This document shows positions 14,001 to 26,600 of a DNA stretch of 64,000 nt, one piece after another. The notes beneath the pieces are model-generated. The model saw only the letters and a list, made by a program, of their open reading frames with translations, ran no database searches and was not told where the DNA came from. The stretch is from contig UESW01004420.1 of assembly GCA_900491605.1 (NCBI GenBank), positions 193,796 to 257,795 on the forward strand. The letters run 5' to 3'. The stretch's first letter is position 1. Every line of letters starts with the position of its first letter. The position numbers and the translations under genes are program-made. This stretch comes from Calamus simplicifolius. Taxonomy: Eukaryota; Streptophyta; Magnoliopsida; Arecales; Arecaceae.

Positions 14001-17000
14001 GAATATGTTCGACTTCTAGTTTGTTAAATTCAAGCCAAGGTGGAGATTTGTTAAATATGTCTTGAATTTTATATATCGGGCCCGGTTTTTGACCCGACCC
14101 GATATTCTTGTTGGGCCCGGACCAAACCGGTCCGCTAGGGTTTATTTTATGGAAGTATTTTTTTGGGGCGTATATATATATACGTGTGAAACTTCTGTAA
14201 GATCTTCTCCTCTTTTTGATAATGGAATTTTGTTTGCCTTGCCCGTGGATGTAGATCACCATGATCGAACCACGTAAATTCTTGGTGTTCCTTTGTTTGC
14301 TTATTGTTTGATTTGTTTATTGAATCTGATTTCCGCAACAGCATGGAAACACAACAGGAGCAGTAGAAGGCACAACAAGGCAGTACTAGGCAGATGACCT
14401 CCTACACAGTAGTGCCATTTGCAAATGGATCAGAAAAATTTGAGATTCAAGTGGAGAGGACTAACATAGGAGGCAGAAGCCAAGGAGTTCAATAGGAGCT
14501 AATTGGAAGGAGGACAGATGTTGTGGTCGCATTGCATAGGTCCAAAAGGAATGTGCGACCATCAAATCGATACGGTTTCGAAGATTCGGTATTATATGCC
14601 TTGGTGACAACGAATGAAGATCCTTACACCTATGAGGAGGCTGTGGAGAGCCAGGACAGAGATGGATGGATCCAAGCCATGACAGAGGATATGCAGTCAC
14701 TCCACAAGAATGGAACATGGCAATTGATCCACTTGCCATAAGGAAAGAAACCCATTGGTTGCAAATGAGTTTTTCAGCGTAAGGAGGGCCTTCAGAGCAG
14801 GGAGTATCAAATACAAGGTAAGATTAATGGCCAAGGGATACTCTCAAAAGGAAAGCATTGATTACAACGAGATATTTTCTCCAGTTGTTAAGCACACTTA
14901 CATTAGAATATTGCTAAGCATTGTAGCAGCTCAGGACTTGGAGTTGAAGTAGATGGATGTAAAGACAACATTCCTCCATGGTCATTTGGAGAGTATCTAC
15001 ATGGAGCAACCATCGGGGTTCAAAGAACCAGGTCAAATGGAAAGGTCTACTTGCTAAAGAAATCCTTGTACGGGCTGAAGCAGTCACCGAGGCAGTGGTA
15101 CAAAAGGTTTGATACATATGTGAGAAGCATCAGACTTTCCAGATATGAATTCGATTCATGTGTTTATATTAAATCTTTGGAAGATGGATCTAGAATGAAC
15201 TTACTCTTGTATGTAGATGACATGCTGATTGTATATAAGACCAAGAAGTGCAGGAACTGAAGGTAGCCTTGTCTCAGGAGTTTGAGATGAAGGATTTGGG
15301 GCCTGCCAGGGAAATCCTAGGGATGGAGATCATCAAAAATCAATCAAAGGGTATGTTACATTTGTCTCAAGGTGGTTACATAAGAAAGGTCTTGGAGAGA
15401 TTTGGGATGACGGCCATATAGGCAGTACTGCCTTTGGCTGAACATTTTTCTCTATCGAAGACCATGTCGTCATAGACTGAGGTGGAGGCTTAGGAGATAG
15501 AGAAGATACCATATGCCTCTGGTATGGGAAGCCTTATGTATGCTATGGTATGTTACAGGCCAAATATAGCCCATACAGTGAGTCAGATGAGTAGATTCAT
15601 GGCAAAGCCTGGCAGGGAGCACTAGCGAGGACTGAAGGAAATCTTCAGGTACTTGGTGGGAACAGCTGGAGTTGGCATATGCTATGAACAACGGGAAGGT
15701 GCCAAGAGATTCTCCAACTTGTCCAAAGAGGCTCATGGGCAAATATATGGGTATATGGATGCAAACTTCAGAGGAGATATAGACACCAAGAGATTTATAA
15801 TAGATTTTGTGTTCAGCCTGTTTGGAGGTCCAGTCTCATGGAGATCGTGTTTGTAGCCCATCACGGCCTTGTCTACCACCGAGGCGGAGTACATTAGTAT
15901 CATAGAGGTAGCAAAGGAAGTCTTATAGCTGAAGGGCTTGATGCTGAAAATGAGCCTTACTCAGGAGGCCATCAGGATGCACTATGACAGTTAGAGTGCA
16001 CTAATACTTGCACAAAACTTCATCTACCATGCCAAGACGAAGCACATTGATATCAAGTATTATCGGATCAGGAAGCTAGTGGAAGAAGGTGAGGTGGAGC
16101 TGGTGAAGGTTCACACCAAGGCAAACCCAGCAGATGCACTGACCAAGGTTTTTCCGTGGGATAACTTTTAGAAGTGTTTCGCTGAAGCAGCTAGTGGACA
16201 CGACAGAGGTACTAAGGCCTTGAAGCACCAAAATGGAGATTATTGGACTTGGTGTGGTGCTCCCAAGGCTCAGGAGAACATAAGAAGGCCAAGGTCCACA
16301 CTTCATGAAGCGTCATGGAGAGTTCTATAGTTGTTTTGGGCTCTAGGTTATCTCAAAGCTCATGTTGGGCTATGGACTTTGAGGGGGCTAACTTTATTGA
16401 GCTGGGTATGAGTCTAAAGGTTTTAAGTTTGAGTCAAGTCATAGGTGTACATGGGCTTGGGGTTAACTCAATCTCGTTAGGTTAGCCATGAGAGTTTTTC
16501 TAAATCAGGGTCAAGCCAACTTGGCTATGTATTTAAACCCTAAACCCTAGGGTTTGTGTAAGAAATGCATTGATTCTTTTCTCCTAAGAAGACTATTTTC
16601 TCTTTCCTCACCCTAGCCGCCACCCTCTCTCTTCCAAGGAGGCATGAAAAACCCTAGCCAACCCCTTCTCTCTTTTTCCATGCATAGTTTCTCTCTCCTG
16701 ACAACTTTCTTTCTAAAGTATTTTCTCTCTCTAGGATATTTTTCTCTTCTCTTCATGTGCTCTCTCTCTAGGAGGCATCATCTCTATCTATTGCAAGGGG
16801 GATGCATGAATCCAAGAAGGTGAATAGTTTCTCTCTCTAAGAGTATTTTCTCTCTCTAATGCTTTCTCTCCTATTTTCTCTCTCCAGACGGGCTACACTC
16901 TTCCTTATCCACATGTCCTCTCTCTTGGTAGTTAGGAAAGCGTGAGATTCTTGGGACGCCACTTTTTCTCTCTAAACATCTCTCTTTCTCTCTCTAACTT

Positions 17001-20000
17001 GTGCCCTACATTTCTCTCTCCTAGGAGTCCTTTCTCTTGAAAATTCTTTTTCTCTTGCATGGGACCAGGTGGCTGCCCTATTCTCTCTCTATTAGCTGAC
17101 TTTTAGTCAAGATTCAGGGATTTTCCGCAACAGTTGATCCAAGCATCAACTGGTTTGTCTCAACAGAAATCAGCTCTGAGTAATGGTGCCATGCAAAAGT
17201 GAAAAATGAAAAGTACTGCAAATAGTGAGTGGTTTGCAAAGTAGCAATTGATTGGCCATATGAACAACATAAGCAATATTTGGTCATGAAATAGTTAGAC
17301 CAAACTCCCAACACATTACCGATAGGAAGTAGAATCAGGCAAGGGCTCGCCATCTTCTGGATGAAGATTCAAATAAAGCTCAATAAGGGTAGAAGTCTGA
17401 ATACCAATCAAATGATCATTAGCAATAAAATCCTCAGTGTACTTTCTCCGAGGAGCAAACAATTTCGAGGATTGTATGCTATCTCAGGCCTAAGAAAATA
17501 GCAAAGAGGACCAAGAACTTTCATATCAAAGCATTGCTGCAGAAGCTCCTCAACAGACTAGATAAACCAAGTGTTGGCTCTAGCAGCAAGCATATCATCC
17601 ACTGAAGTAATATGGTCAAGCCATTGGAAAGGGCATGGACAAACAAGGCATGATTATGCTCACTTTGTATGAAGTTGAATGAGATGATCACCTGACTAAA
17701 CTTCTAAATCAAACCTGAGCATCCCACTTAAGTCCATATATAACTTGATGAAGATGACAAACATGTTGAAGACGATGCCAAAGCCTACAAGGAGGAAGCA
17801 CACAAACCACCTAAGGGAGATCACCACAAAGAAAAGCATCCTTCAACTCAAGCTGATATGAAGGTATGAACAAACTGCAACAATTGCAATCAACAATCAC
17901 ACAATGGTCATCTTAGCAATAGGAGCAAAAGTCTCCCTATAGTCAACTCTATACTCCTAAGTAAAGCCACAAGCCACTAATCAAGCCTTGTATATCTTGA
18001 CTGAACCACCCAAATGAGTCTTAATTTTATAGTCCCATGTCTATAACTTTTGATAACTATGTATAGCTGTTAAAAAACACTAAAAAGTGGTGAGAAAGTC
18101 ACTACAGCACCTGTAACATGATAATCCTGTCAATGCTCTAGCACACGATGATCATAAGAAGGATAGCAATGCTCAGAAAAAAGCACTAGATGAGCAAGAT
18201 CCTCAACCATAGATGAGATGAAAGGGTCAATAGCTATAGGAGTCTCCACCAATGGACCACTTCCCACCCTCCTAGTGCAAACATGGGTAATAGGAGGTCT
18301 AGGAGGAGGATTTGGTAAAGACGTTGATGACTCACTTGGGGTAGAAGAATGGGTCAAGGTTTCAATCAGATAGTAATATGGATCAAAAAAAGACTTTAAC
18401 ATTGGATGGAGGTAAAAGGATAAGTGGGAAAGAAGAGTTCATTAGGGCAGGTTATTAAAAAAGCAACATCCTTAGAGATGCATAAGAATCAAGGTATGGT
18501 ATCATAGCATTCATATCCTTTATATTATAACCTATACCCAAGGAAAACAACATGACTGATCAAGTAGAAGGTTTAGTTTTCTAAGGAGGAAGGACATAAC
18601 AAGTATAACCAAATACTCTAAGATGAGAATAAGAGGGAGCGTGAGATAAAGGTTGCTTGAAAGGAGAAACAGTAGCAATGACCTCGGAAAGAATTCGATT
18701 GATAACATCCACTATAGTAAGAACAACTTCTGCCTAAAATTGAGCAAGAACAAAGGTCAATAGTAAAAGTATCGTGACCCTGATCCAGCACCCGATCCAG
18801 GAATGCCACGATACGGCCGCATTCTCTTAAAGTGAACCTCAAGAGCACGCAAGACTAGCTAAATCTCACTACATGCAAACCATAAAACACATTTACGGAA
18901 GCTAAAATTCAAATACATCATTATTATATCAAGTCATCAATCCTTTACATGTCATTTTCAATTGATCAATGCAAAATATTTGAAGTATCACAAAAATGAA
19001 ATAAATCAATCCTCACTCCTAAAGACCATTCCCAAAATTATAGTCTAGTAGGTAGACTTCATCCTCATCCTTTGTAAAATGGTAAGAAGGAAGGTGTAAT
19101 GAGCTAAAAGCCCAATAAAACTTCTACACATACCATCATAAATGTCATTAAAACAAATTAATATATCAAAAACACTTGTACAGGAGTTAACATAATATTT
19201 ACACAACCCATCTGAAAAACCAGTCAAATCCATATGCCAGAATAACTGCCAACCATCCATATGACTGCAATCACTCACAATCATATGCTCAGTGCAATTG
19301 TAGTCACACTATCCATCAACACAACAGCACGCAATGCATCGCCAAGCAAGTCACTCCCTCGGTACTTAATACGTCACTAAGCCTCACGCCATAAAACATA
19401 AAGCATCACTAAACGAGTTGCTCTCACAGTGCGTAAGCATTACTAGGTAGAACTAATGATACATACTGATAAACCTCATGCCAGTAATATGACCTAATCT
19501 TGTGATATTTCTTCAGCTCAGGTTGGTTTATATACTAGTACCTAACGTGATAAACTCAGCCATGTCACCCGCCATGACTTTGTTCTTTATCAGTCCACTA
19601 TGACTCTCAAGCCCCTCTCCAGCGCTGCTGGTTTAGGTGAGTTAAGGATTCAATACCCATCGCCAGAACTAGTACTACGTATCAACAATACCCTTCATCT
19701 CATATTCCTTAACCAACCAAGCCACATCATACCACATCCAGAATATCCAAATTCATAATCTTCAAAACCAAAACCATTCATAACAAAATAATATACCACC
19801 ATACATAAGCAAATCCACAATAATCCATAATGCTTGATTTAAATCATACTGAAAAAATCAATAATGAAATATGATATATGTAGGCATGCAAGACAAAAAG
19901 ATATTATACGATAGTAGGTGTAAAACTCCTACCTCATGTTATTATTCCAAATAACTTCCTCAATGCAAGTCAAACAATTAATTTCACTTATAATTAAGCA

Positions 20001-23000
20001 TAAACAATTAATTCACTAAAATTCATAACTAAAAATTACCATTTTGCCCTTCTATCCGATAATTTGAAAATTACCATTTTTCCATCTATTTCAATGATTT
20101 CTGACCTTTACTTAACTGATTTTAACCAAGTTTTAAATTTTTTTGAATATTACAAATTTTCATCAATTTGGCTATATTTACAAAAATGCCCCTTACTTGC
20201 CTATGCTTAATTATCCTATACTTTAGCCATTACCAATTTAAATAATACTAACAGATTCAGATTTACTGATAAAAACATTGGTTTAGTTAAGATAATCAGA
20301 TCTGATCAAAGAGATTTAATATAATTATAATTTCTTAACCCATTGCAAATGTGCTCCAACTCAATCAAGAACCTAAAACGATTTTTGATGAATAAAAAAT
20401 CAGATTAATCAACACTATTCTCAGATCTGAATCCCACTGAATTAGATTAGTCAAACTCCATGAAATCACTAACTGGATTATAAGATTTTCATATCTAATT
20501 TGGAGTTAAACAATGGGTTAACGGTTGATCTGTTAACCAGTGGCTCACTGGTTCTCAATATAAAATAAGGCTGAAGCCTCCATCACCCAGCAACCCAAAC
20601 CCATTCAAAATCAACACCCAGCCACAACAACCACGAAGACATCAGCAGATTGGTATGCTGCTAGTACAAAAGTCACTCAACCAAGCAACATACCTGATGT
20701 AGGGTAAAATTGTCATTGAATCAATATCCATGTGTATGATGAAAAGGTTAGGATCATTTTCAATTTCTGTTCGCCAGATGTCACATTTGGAAAAAGACCA
20801 ATTTTCATACCTCGGCAAGGCCGAGCTATTTCCAAACCACAACAAGACCGAACCATTTCCACGCTTTGGCGAGACCGAGTCATTTCCATACCTCGACGGA
20901 CCAAGAGCGATTAAAAGCCGAATATTACCTCCGATCACGATCGACAAAAATTGGAATCTCTAATCACGTGACGGGATTTCAGTCACGTCAGCTCTTGACA
21001 CCCCAAGAAGGAAATAAAGCCAAATATGGCCTATAAATAACCAAGTAATCGAATTATCGAATTTTAAAGCTCCAATCAGCTTTCCTGACTGTGGATCCTC
21101 GTAACAAATAGGATTCGAATCCCATCGGCCTCGTAACTAACTTTCGAATCAGATTCAAACCATACCGATTTTTCACTTCCCAAGATATGTTCGAGTCAGG
21201 TGAATAGCCCGCCAAGATTTAGACAACCTATAAATACCTTATCAAAAAACTCCTTCAGGTACGCAGACTCTTTCACTTAAAATCCATTGGGGCTCAAGCA
21301 AAGTTTTTGGCTCTCGAGAAGCCATTCTTGAGGGACTCTTCTGCAGGAGCCTTCTCCTCATATCTGCTGGCCGTGAATCTTCACTGACTTGGGCATCAGA
21401 AGGTCTTCCACAGGGGCCACCCCCAACGCTTCTTGCATGAAGATGAAGACTGTCTTACAGATTCACCTAGACGGAAGATCATCATCCGGATCCTGACAAG
21501 AGTAGCACTCGAGCCGGAGAACGGGATTCATCAACAACAATACCAATCCCCAATAGTGCTAGATCTGATTGTAGTGAGGTTATCTTTGTGAAGGACAATG
21601 ATCTGTCCTGCCAAACAATTGATGGGCGGTTGAAGATTTAAGACCAAGGTTCATCATATTGGGAATCGGTATCGTTTCAATATCAGACTGCTATATTTCA
21701 GTATGAGGCATACCATATTGAACTGGCAATATACCAATCAGCTAAGATAGGAGGTTCCAACCCATAAATCACTCCGTACTGAGCTAAATCGGGCAATTCG
21801 GCATGGTACAAGACAATTTGGTATGGTATGAGATTGGTATGATGTACTGTTTCAAAACAGTGAACCATACCAATTCCGCACTAATATGGTCCGGTACTTT
21901 CCAGAACTGGTATGGTTCAGCACTCCCTATGCTAAATGGTTCAAGACGATTTGACATATCTTGTTAAAGACAATCAGAGCTATCTACTGATGCTAGCACA
22001 AAGTCTGATCAACATTGATAAGATGTATTTAAGGGACCAATAATCAAACATTTACTAGAAGGCAGCATAAGCATCTCATGAGATCACTGGCTTGTGAAGC
22101 TTGATAACTATAACAGCAGCTACTAGACAGCAATGTGGTTGAGTTTCCAGCTATTTAAGATGAACCAAAAAGCTTCTGTTCAGCATAAAGAGTTGATGGC
22201 AAAGAGACAAATCAACTGACAGCCAATAGATGCAGCAGTAACAACAAGCAGTTGGCTTTGAAGAAATAGATCAGCAAGTGGCTGCTCACAAGAAACAGCC
22301 AATGACCAGATGATTGGTATAGCACTGCAATAGATAGCAGCTGGTTACAGGGAAACAATCGAGCAAACAGCTGGCTGGCGCCATTTTTGTAGCATATAGA
22401 AGTCTAGATAAAGATGAATGTTAGCAATGGTAATAAAAGGAGAGCAAAAATAAACTCCAAAAGATTATGACTCTGATACCATGACTGATACTACAATTGG
22501 AAGAAGGAAGCAGAAGGATGAAAATGCCAATGTTGGAGATGATTGCACACCAAGGAAGAAATATGACTGACAGTATGATAAATTCAAGTGAGAGGAACAA
22601 GAGAAGCCAAGTATGTAGGAACGCACATAAACATGACCATACAAGGAATATGGCCATCACCATATTGAGAAGACTGCAAGACCCCTAGAAGGGTAAATAC
22701 AATATGTAGACTGCAAACGTACATTCTAACGTCAATAAGCAAGATCATGTGTAATTTATTGGCTCACATATCTATTCTCTGACAAAACCTCCCAGTCAAT
22801 ATGAAAGTCTATTCAGGAATTAAATACGTGAAACTCCAAGTATGATTAGTTGATTACTTTAAATGATCCAATCAAACGTTAACAGAACCAGCAATTACAT
22901 GTAAAAGGTCAAAACATCCACACTCCAAGCTCTTGAAAGGCCTCAAACTTTGAAACAGTCCTCTCTCAGTCCCACATGTCTCCCGTTGCCACCAAATCTC

Positions 23001-23591
23001 AAATACCATCACTACCACCCATTCCTGTCCAATTTTCTTGGCCAACATCTTGGAGCCTAAACACTTCTTTGGTTAAAAGTAAAAAATTGGAATGAGGATT
23101 CCCGTTTTAAATTACTCTTATCCACTAATAAAACTCCAGATTTCATATATTTCCTTAAGATGGAAGGGATTAAAATTGAAAAGTGGGATACAATAAAGTC
23201 CCCTATCCCTTACCACCATGGAATAATTTATCCCAATTCTCACATAATAAAGCCCTCTGACAAGCATAAATAATCCCAGAGCAACCCTGGATTGGCAAAT
23301 GAGATGTCTCTTGGGACAAGGAAATCCCATACCTTATCCTACCATATGTCCAAGTAGGCAAGACTTGTTTGGTTCAAGGCGAACTGTAGTAGAATAAGAT
23401 ATTTAATTCCACGACCAGCTATTCCCTGTATTTTATGAACCTTGGTCTTCTTGGTTTTAACTATTCCACATAGAGAGGTGGGATAAAGTATTTGTTGATG
23501 AAAGGGGAAAATCATTGCCCCCCCCCACCCCCTCCCCAAAAAAAAAAAAAAACAAACAAACAAACAACCTTAATAATTAAATAAATAAATA

Positions 23592-23645
<54 letters not shown>

Positions 23646-26600
23646 ATGGGGCCAATGAGCCCCATAGGAGAGGAGCCTTGTTGAGCCTTCGCCACTAGCG
23701 TGCACCTATCTCAGAACATGACTAGGAGGAGGCCATTGGGGGGACCATGAGTTTGATGGGAAAGCTATTAAAATCCCACTCTCGTTGTCCCCTATTCTGG
23801 TTCTCCCTCCTTCGCCTTATGGGTTTTAGTGGGGTCTTAGCCAACAACACCCATCCTTGCTTGTTGCCTCGAATCCTAAGCTTGGCAAGATTCTGGCTCC
23901 GCAACACATCATGAGAGATGACAGCAAGGAGGAAACAGTGAGCCTCCCGACTCCTCCGCTTTCGGCCTTCTAGGCATCAGCGCCCAGCTCCTTAACTCGG
24001 AGTCGGCCCCAACTCCATGCAGTCGGTCCCGACTCCCCAAGCTCCATCCCGACTCGGCTACTGACACCGACTCCGGCAGTTGGCACCTCGTTCCAGTTCC
24101 CACCAGCTGTCCTGACTCCAGCCCCCCCGGTGGCTGCTCCCAAGTCCAGACAGAGGTTTCCACGACCGACTCCAGCCTCGATTGCTGACATCGACCTTGG
24201 CCTCGGCAACCGACTCCAGACCCGGCCTTAACCGACGCCAGCCTCGGCAACCGACACTAGCCATGCCGACGCCAACCCGGTTGCCCTCCACGGCAGCCAT
24301 GTGCACCCGATTGGCTCCCTCCCGCATGCATGCACTAAGGCATTTGTGACATGCATTTACGGTGGCCACGTTGGCCCCTCCTTGCATGAATAATGATGTT
24401 CGTGGTAACGTGGCATGGGGGATGAGGAAGCCAGGATGAGAGACTCCCGACTCCCGACTTCGTCCAAGCTCTTTCTCTTGGCCATCTCCCGAGTTCCAGC
24501 TTCGGCTTCTGACTCCGTGGAGTCCCGACAGCGTCCAGTCTTCTCTCAGCTCCTGGCCGATGCCAGAGTCGGATGCCGACGCTAGCCTCGGCAACCAACG
24601 CTAGCCCCGGCTGCCGATGCCATGCGCCCTCGGGCTCAGGTTCCCTATGCCAACTCCACGTCCTCGGGCACGAACAGCTCCCAGCAACCATCACCGACTC
24701 CTGACGGCACAGCCTTAAGCTCCTGACTCCAACTTCCCCGACAGCTGTCCCTAGTCCCTGCTCTCAGTCTTCCCCAACGGTAGACCCGACTTCAGAATCC
24801 ACTGAAGGCTTCCGACCCCAGGCTCTGGGTGTCCTTGCCAACTCCAGTCCGGTCGTCATCGACTCCCTATTGCTCTCGGTCATCCCGACTCCACGCCTTT
24901 CGGCTCCGGATCCGTCCCAACTCCAAGTCGTCGGACTCGGCTTTGTCCCCGTCCCCTGTTTATGACTCGGCCTTCGTGCCGGCCTCGGCCTTCGGAGTTG
25001 GCCTCTACTCCTATCGGCCTCCTCGTCGGCATCGGCATCGGCCTCCTCGTCGGCATCGGCATCAGCCTGTCGGGTCCTGCTCTCGGACCCGGCTCCCTCT
25101 TCGTCCCAGCCACCTCCTGACTCAGCCCTGGACGACACAGGCTCCATCCCCCATGGCTTCCATAGGACATGCAGCAATTCAAGGACGTGGAGTCACGCAC
25201 ATGGAGCCACCCTTCCTGGAGCTACATGCATCCAGAGGCAACGCCTACCTAATGGCGGTGACCACCCTTCCTGCGGCCACCTTGCAGGGCCCCGCATGCC
25301 TGGCTCCATCACTGTCCGCACAGGACAACAAAAGTATGGCATGAGGGACGCATCTGACAAATGCCGTAATGGCCGCCCATACCCTGCAACAGCCTGCAAC
25401 AATTGTCCAAATCAAGCAGTACCTGCTAACCATGCAGCCACCCACATTTGACGGGACACAACCTGCAGTCATTAATGCTCTGACAAGTGATCATGCCCCA
25501 AGACTGGCAGGCTTTAAGCACCAATAAAATAGATAAGAGGGACCCCCCAATCAGGTAACTCAACACACAACTCCTAAATGCTCATACGCTTACAAAGAGC
25601 ATCTCTCTAAGTCTCTCTTTTTCGAGCTTTCTCAAGCTCACGACTGTTGCCCAGAGCACTGACTTGAGCATCGGAGGGACCCCGCCGGAATCTTCGGTCT
25701 CCGAAACTTTTTGTAGGCTCCCAAGCGCGAGAAGCTCGCAAGAAGATCCTTGGCTCGCCAGAGAAGATGATCGGACGCTCGCGGATGCTCGAGGAGAATG
25801 ATTTGGCGATAACAGATTAGTGCGCCAGGAAGGGGGCTAAAGCACGGATCGTCAACGATGCTACCGTGCAGATTCTCGTCCCCCTTTGATCAAAATGATG
25901 GATAAAAAAAGATGATGATGATAAGAGCCCAAGTAGCTTCTGCCAGTCATGCTGGGGGGCACCCTCAACGAGTTGAGCAACAGAATGCTAGCCGCTCTAC
26001 TCCACCATCACCGCTACCTCAGGCCATTCAAGCAAAACGGCATGCCACCCTCACCCTGCACATCCAAGCATTAACGGCAGCTGTCCAAAAGCTTTAGGAG
26101 CGATATTTCATGGCCACACAGCAGCAAGCAAGAGCTTTTGCTCCTTTAGTTGCTGCTCAGACCAACCATCATTCATCCCACGGGGGATCTCCCCAACAAG
26201 AGATTCACCGCCATCAAGCTCATCAGCACGAGCATCTTCAAGATCAAGAGCAAGAGCATCATCAAGCTCAAGCTCATCAGCAACCTAAAGTTCAGGCTCA
26301 TTAGCAAAAACGGCAAGAGCAAGAGTTCACTAGCAAGAGCGTCACCACTCGTCATCCAAATGGCCCTCTCTCCTACGAACAACGACATAGGAGGAAGCCC
26401 TAGCAAGGGCAACAACACCTCCATTCCAATCAACTTGATTCCCTAGGGGGCAGACCGCCAGCGGGCTGGAGTATCCAAAACACAGAAGGAAACAAATTCC
26501 TCCAAAGACATTTCATAATGATCATCTCTACTCGGCTGACGGTGTCGGCCTCGGCCTCTTCCACTCAGCCATTCGGTTCGGCCGTGAAGCCCGTGCTATC

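Larger units (their letters stand above)
8528..14340 (+). mobile_element. Copia LTR retrotransposon B (nested in A)
   Basis: LTRs 8528-8825 and 14049-14340 flank an iMet primer site, a 1.06-kb leader and a nearly intact gag-pol. The flanking pentamers are ACATG (8523-8527) and GCATG (14341-14345), a target duplication with one mismatch. It lies inside the pol of A in the same orientation. It is the same family as C; the LTRs differ by a few substitutions and small indels. Confidence 0.94.
5422..17165 (+). mobile_element. Copia LTR retrotransposon A (degenerate, host of nested B)
   Basis: It is bounded by LTRs 5422-6350 and 16241-17165 in direct orientation, with ends TG/TA..CA. The 5-bp target duplication GAAAT is perfect (5417-5421 and 17166-17170). 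The tRNA-iMet primer site follows the left LTR, and a purine tract ending ATGGAGAT precedes the right LTR. The gag-pol body is full of stops and frameshifts and is interrupted by B at 8528-14340. The LTR copies have visibly diverged, so A is older than B, C and F. Confidence 0.93.

Noticed and set aside
24058..25344. Several long ORFs on both strands in the LTR of D
   Set aside because: The sequence is GC-rich and made of CCGACTCC-like repeats; frames overlap on both strands and match no family.
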